Source of the DNA: Pseudomonas massiliensis
GTDB lineage: Bacteria; Pseudomonadota; Gammaproteobacteria; Pseudomonadales; Pseudomonadaceae
Length of the DNA: 64,000 nucleotides
Direction: 5' to 3'
Assembly (NCBI RefSeq): GCF_000826105.1
Contig: NZ_CCYK01000004.1
Coordinates: 310,001-374,000, forward strand
Made by a program: the position numbers and the translations under genes. The notes beneath the pieces were generated by a model. The model worked only from the letters and a program-made list of their open reading frames with translations, was not told where the DNA came from and did no database searches. Within the stretch, counting starts at the first letter, position 1, and each line of letters starts with the position of its first letter. Below are positions 62,429-64,000 of this stretch, one piece after another.

Positions 62429-63196
62429 TCAAGCGGCGGTGTCGGAGCGGGCAACGCTGCGTCGGGCGCGTTGCTGGTTGAGCGTGAGGATCAGCCGCGT
62501 AGCCAGGCTGCCGGCATGTGGATCGCCGTAGTGGAACAGGGCGGTGGCGCGCCTGAGATGCGGATCACAGGGCTGGTTGGCATGCAGGCTGCGGTAGCCC
62601 CAGAAGAGGTAGAGGTTGCCGGGCACCAGGGGCAGGGTACGCGGCTTGAGCCAGCCGGCATCGATGCCGCGACAGATCAAGCGGCGACTGAGCCTGTTCT
62701 GCAGTACCGCTTTCTCGGCTACGTTCAGGGCCACGCTGGCGCGCACCGGGCGCAGATTGGGAAACAGCACCAGGTCGCCGCGCTGTTGGCCTTCTTCGGG
62801 AATGAAGACGGGTACCAGCAGCGTGATCAAGGTGGCGTCGTAATGGAAGGCATTGGATTCACGGGCGCCACTACCGCCCTGGACGCAGCGCAACACCGGG
62901 AAGATCTCGCGGCTGGCGGCGCTCGCGCCCGTGGCATGGCGGTGCAGGCGGTCCAGCAAGGTGGCCAGTTCGGGCGAGGCGGCTAGCCGCGCCATGGGGC
63001 TGTCGGCAAGCGCGTCCAGGCCGTGATAGGCGAAGTACCGGCCGTTGTGCTGGCTGGCGTGCCGCTCGACGTAATGGCGCATGTCTGCCAGTTCATTAGC
63101 GCAAAACGCCTGTTCGATCACGGCATGGCCACGCTGGTCCATATCGTGGACCAACAGCGCGATGGAAACCGGGTCATAGCGAAAAGTTGGCGACAT
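62429..63196 (-). CDS. 2-oxoglutarate/Fe(II) oxygenase-like protein, first gene of the EPS cluster
   Basis: 255 residues from MSPTFRYDPVSIALLVHDMD; no strong ribosome-binding site was found, and an extension to 63256 exists. A double-stranded beta-helix iron site is suggested by HYD (His118, Asp120), SLHANQP (His205) and the arginines near 215. The pattern resembles phytanoyl-CoA-dioxygenase-like enzymes. It may hydroxylate a precursor or the glycan; no substrate is implied. It is the first gene of the cluster, 62 bases after the ops site. Confidence 0.7.
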   Translation of the reverse strand: MSPTFRYDPVSIALLVHDMDQRGHAVIEQAFCANELADMRHYVERHASQHNGRYFAYHGLDALADSPMARLAASPELATLLDRLHRHATGASAASREIFPVLRCVQGGSGARESNAFHYDATLITLLVPVFIPEEGQQRGDLVLFPNLRPVRASVALNVAEKAVLQNRLSRRLICRGIDAGWLKPRTLPLVPGNLYLFWGYRSLHANQPCDPHLRRATALFHYGDPHAGSLATRLILTLNQQRARRSVARSDTAA

Positions 63197-63233
63197 GACA
63201 AGACACTCTATCCGTGAATGAACTTTATTTGCA

Positions 63234-63253
63234 GCCGAAGTGCGAACTTCGGC
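63234..63253 (-). other. Hairpin just downstream of the ops site
   Basis: GCCGAAGT (63234-63241) and ACTTCGGC (63246-63253) pair perfectly around a 4-base loop. It lies 4 bases downstream of the ops sequence in the transcript. There is no U-tract. Confidence 0.6.
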
Positions 63254-63254
63254 C

Positions 63255-63266
63255 AAAGCTACCGCC
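63255..63266 (-). promoter_or_regulatory. ops element (RfaH recruitment site)
   Basis: On the minus strand the sequence is GGCGGTAGCTTT, an exact match to the GGCGGTAGCNTN ops consensus of JUMPstart leaders. It lies in the 5' leader of the EPS operon about 60 bases before the first start codon, in the coding orientation. Confidence 0.82.
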
Positions 63267-63501
63267 AGCCCAGCTGATAATTAGCAGGGCGACTTGGTAA
63301 TACCGCACGCGAATTTCGCGGCAACGCCAAGGGCTCTTCCATTGAAGTTGGGCAGCATTTGAACGTTACAAAACTTCAGGTAAGCCGAAGTCCTTCATGC
63401 TAAAAACACCAGCATTTAACGGGGGCTGCCTTAGGACACTTGCGGGGATTTTCTTCTGCGGGACTTCATGGCCCGGTCCGAGTCTTTGCCCGGATGAGTG
63501 A

Positions 63502-63530
63502 TATATCGTTTTTTCCTGTTGGGCTGTCAA
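63502..63530 (-). promoter_or_regulatory. Candidate sigma-70 promoter of the EPS operon
   Basis: TTGACA (63525-63530) and GATATA (63502-63507) on the minus strand are separated by 17 bases. A start near 63495 would give a leader of about 300 bases that includes the ops site, as JUMPstart leaders usually do. Confidence 0.45.
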
Positions 63531-63745
63531 TCGTTTCCGTCGAAAAAACAGCTAGAAGCCTTCCATTTTTCCATGAGACAATATAACTCATTGATCCATA
63601 ACGATATTTTAATTTGACGCCATCTAAATGATGTCATTTTGGCTTTTGATGATGGCTCCGACCTGAAAGGCATTGTTTTTACAGTTGAAAAGCACGGCAA
63701 CCGCTGGAATTGCTGGCTTTCCCAGGTGTGGCGGAGAAAAAATCG

Positions 63746-63788
63746 TTCGCTGGCATGGCCAAAACTTTGGCGACGGGTTGCCAGCGAA
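63746..63788. repeat. Inverted repeat near the EPS-davA boundary
   Basis: TTCGCTGGCA (63746-63755) and TGCCAGCGAA (63779-63788) are perfect 10-bp arms with a GC-mixed centre. The core CGCTGGC is shared with the REP-like units elsewhere in the window. There is no strong T-run. Confidence 0.55.
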
Positions 63789-63832
63789 GGCCTCATGCTG
63801 AAATCAGGCCGTGCCGTTAAGTTGACATCACG

Positions 63833-64000
63833 TCAAGGGTGATCATACAGGTCAGGTCGCCGGTCTTGGAGATAAGGGGTCGAGGCTCGAAGCTTCGCGA
63901 GATGGTTGCGGTCCAGATCCGCCACTAACAGGCACTCCTTGGCCTGGGCCTGGGCCGCGGCTACGATCTCGCCAGCCGGCCCGCTCAGGCTACTCAGGCC
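63833..64000 (-). CDS. davA: Nitrilase-family carbon-nitrogen hydrolase, 3' end (partial), probably 5-aminopentanamidase
   Basis: An open minus-strand frame of 55 codons ending at TGA 63833-63835. Its 5' part lies beyond the window. The visible end holds SLSGPAGEIVAAAQAQAKEC, then LLVADLDR and a terminal TPYLQDRRPDLYDHP. The GPxGExxA...LVAxLD...RRPDLY arrangement is typical of the carbon-nitrogen hydrolase C-terminus. Synteny by memory (pqqF next to davA in KT2440) suggests DavA of lysine catabolism. The specific call rests on context. Confidence 0.7.
   Translation of the reverse strand, partial: GLSSLSGPAGEIVAAAQAQAKECLLVADLDRNHLAKLRASTPYLQDRRPDLYDHP

Larger units (their letters stand above)
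63197..63832. other. Leader/promoter region of the EPS cluster and intergenic space to davA, no gene
   Basis: 636 bases, AT-richer than the surroundings. It contains the ops site, a hairpin, a candidate promoter and an inverted repeat. Two opposite frames near 63527-63842 have no ribosome-binding site and overlap each other, so they are not called. Confidence 0.6.

Noticed and set aside
63527..63842. Two opposed small ORFs before davA
   Set aside because: They overlap each other, lack ribosome-binding sites, and cross an inverted repeat and the probable promoter region.
1..64000. CRISPR arrays, transposase genes, tRNA or rRNA genes
   Set aside because: No regularly spaced direct repeats, no DDE/recombinase ORF and no tRNA-like cloverleaf were noticed on either strand.

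Overview
The window is a high-GC Pseudomonas chromosome segment, most likely from the P. putida group. The evidence is gene content and order: glyA-soxBDAG-purU-fdhA, membrane glucose dehydrogenase gcd, the bioBFHCD operon, two acyl-CoA dehydrogenases flanking a GGDEF gene, rsmY, the pqq cluster, and short orphan RHS proteins with REP-like inverted repeats. The order bio - acyl-CoA dehydrogenases - pqq - davA is the one I remember from P. putida KT2440. This is memory, not a search.

Layout. 1-7.9 kb: sarcosine and C1 catabolism (3' end of glyA, soxB, soxD, soxA, soxG, purU, fdhA). Sarcosine is demethylated and the C1 unit is handled through folate, formate and formaldehyde. 7.9-9.4 kb: an AT-richer patch with a frameshifted toxin-tail remnant on the minus strand and a short RHS gene on the plus strand. 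9.7-12.8 kb: gcd (PQQ-dependent) and a DUF2780 secreted protein. 13.0-14.2 kb: a second short RHS gene with tandem F-box-like repeats, flanked on its far side by a decayed second copy of the DUF2780 3' end. 14.2-26.7 kb: housekeeping and regulatory genes (acyltransferase, retropepsin-like protease, receiver protein, OprD porin, malate synthase G, GcvR-like regulator, RarD, SrkA-like kinase, PhoX with a Pho box, ModE, ComF). 26.8-31.2 kb: the biotin operon. 31.3-37.6 kb: a mini flagellar-rod-like protein, two acyl-CoA dehydrogenases around a diguanylate cyclase, the sRNA RsmY with a perfect GacA site, and a YqaE/Pmp3 peptide. 37.7-45.4 kb: prolyl oligopeptidase and pqqEDCBA-F, which supply the cofactor for gcd. 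45.5-63.2 kb: a 15-gene Wzx/Wzy-type exopolysaccharide cluster, all on the minus strand. 63.8-64.0 kb: the 3' end of a nitrilase-family gene, probably davA.

The most interesting signals are the following. (1) A canonical ops element (GGCGGTAGC) lies in the leader of the exopolysaccharide operon, and the operon encodes its own RfaH/NusG paralogue, which suggests a self-contained antitermination circuit. (2) The two short RHS genes share an upstream 12-mer, and one carries two F-box-like repeats. (3) An ORF-invisible, twice-frameshifted toxin domain has a clan-CD-like HG...SC dyad. (4) A duplicated and decayed gene end marks how the F-box RHS locus was acquired. (5) Four perfect DnaA boxes fall within 1.1 kb. 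No tRNA, rRNA, CRISPR array or transposase was seen.
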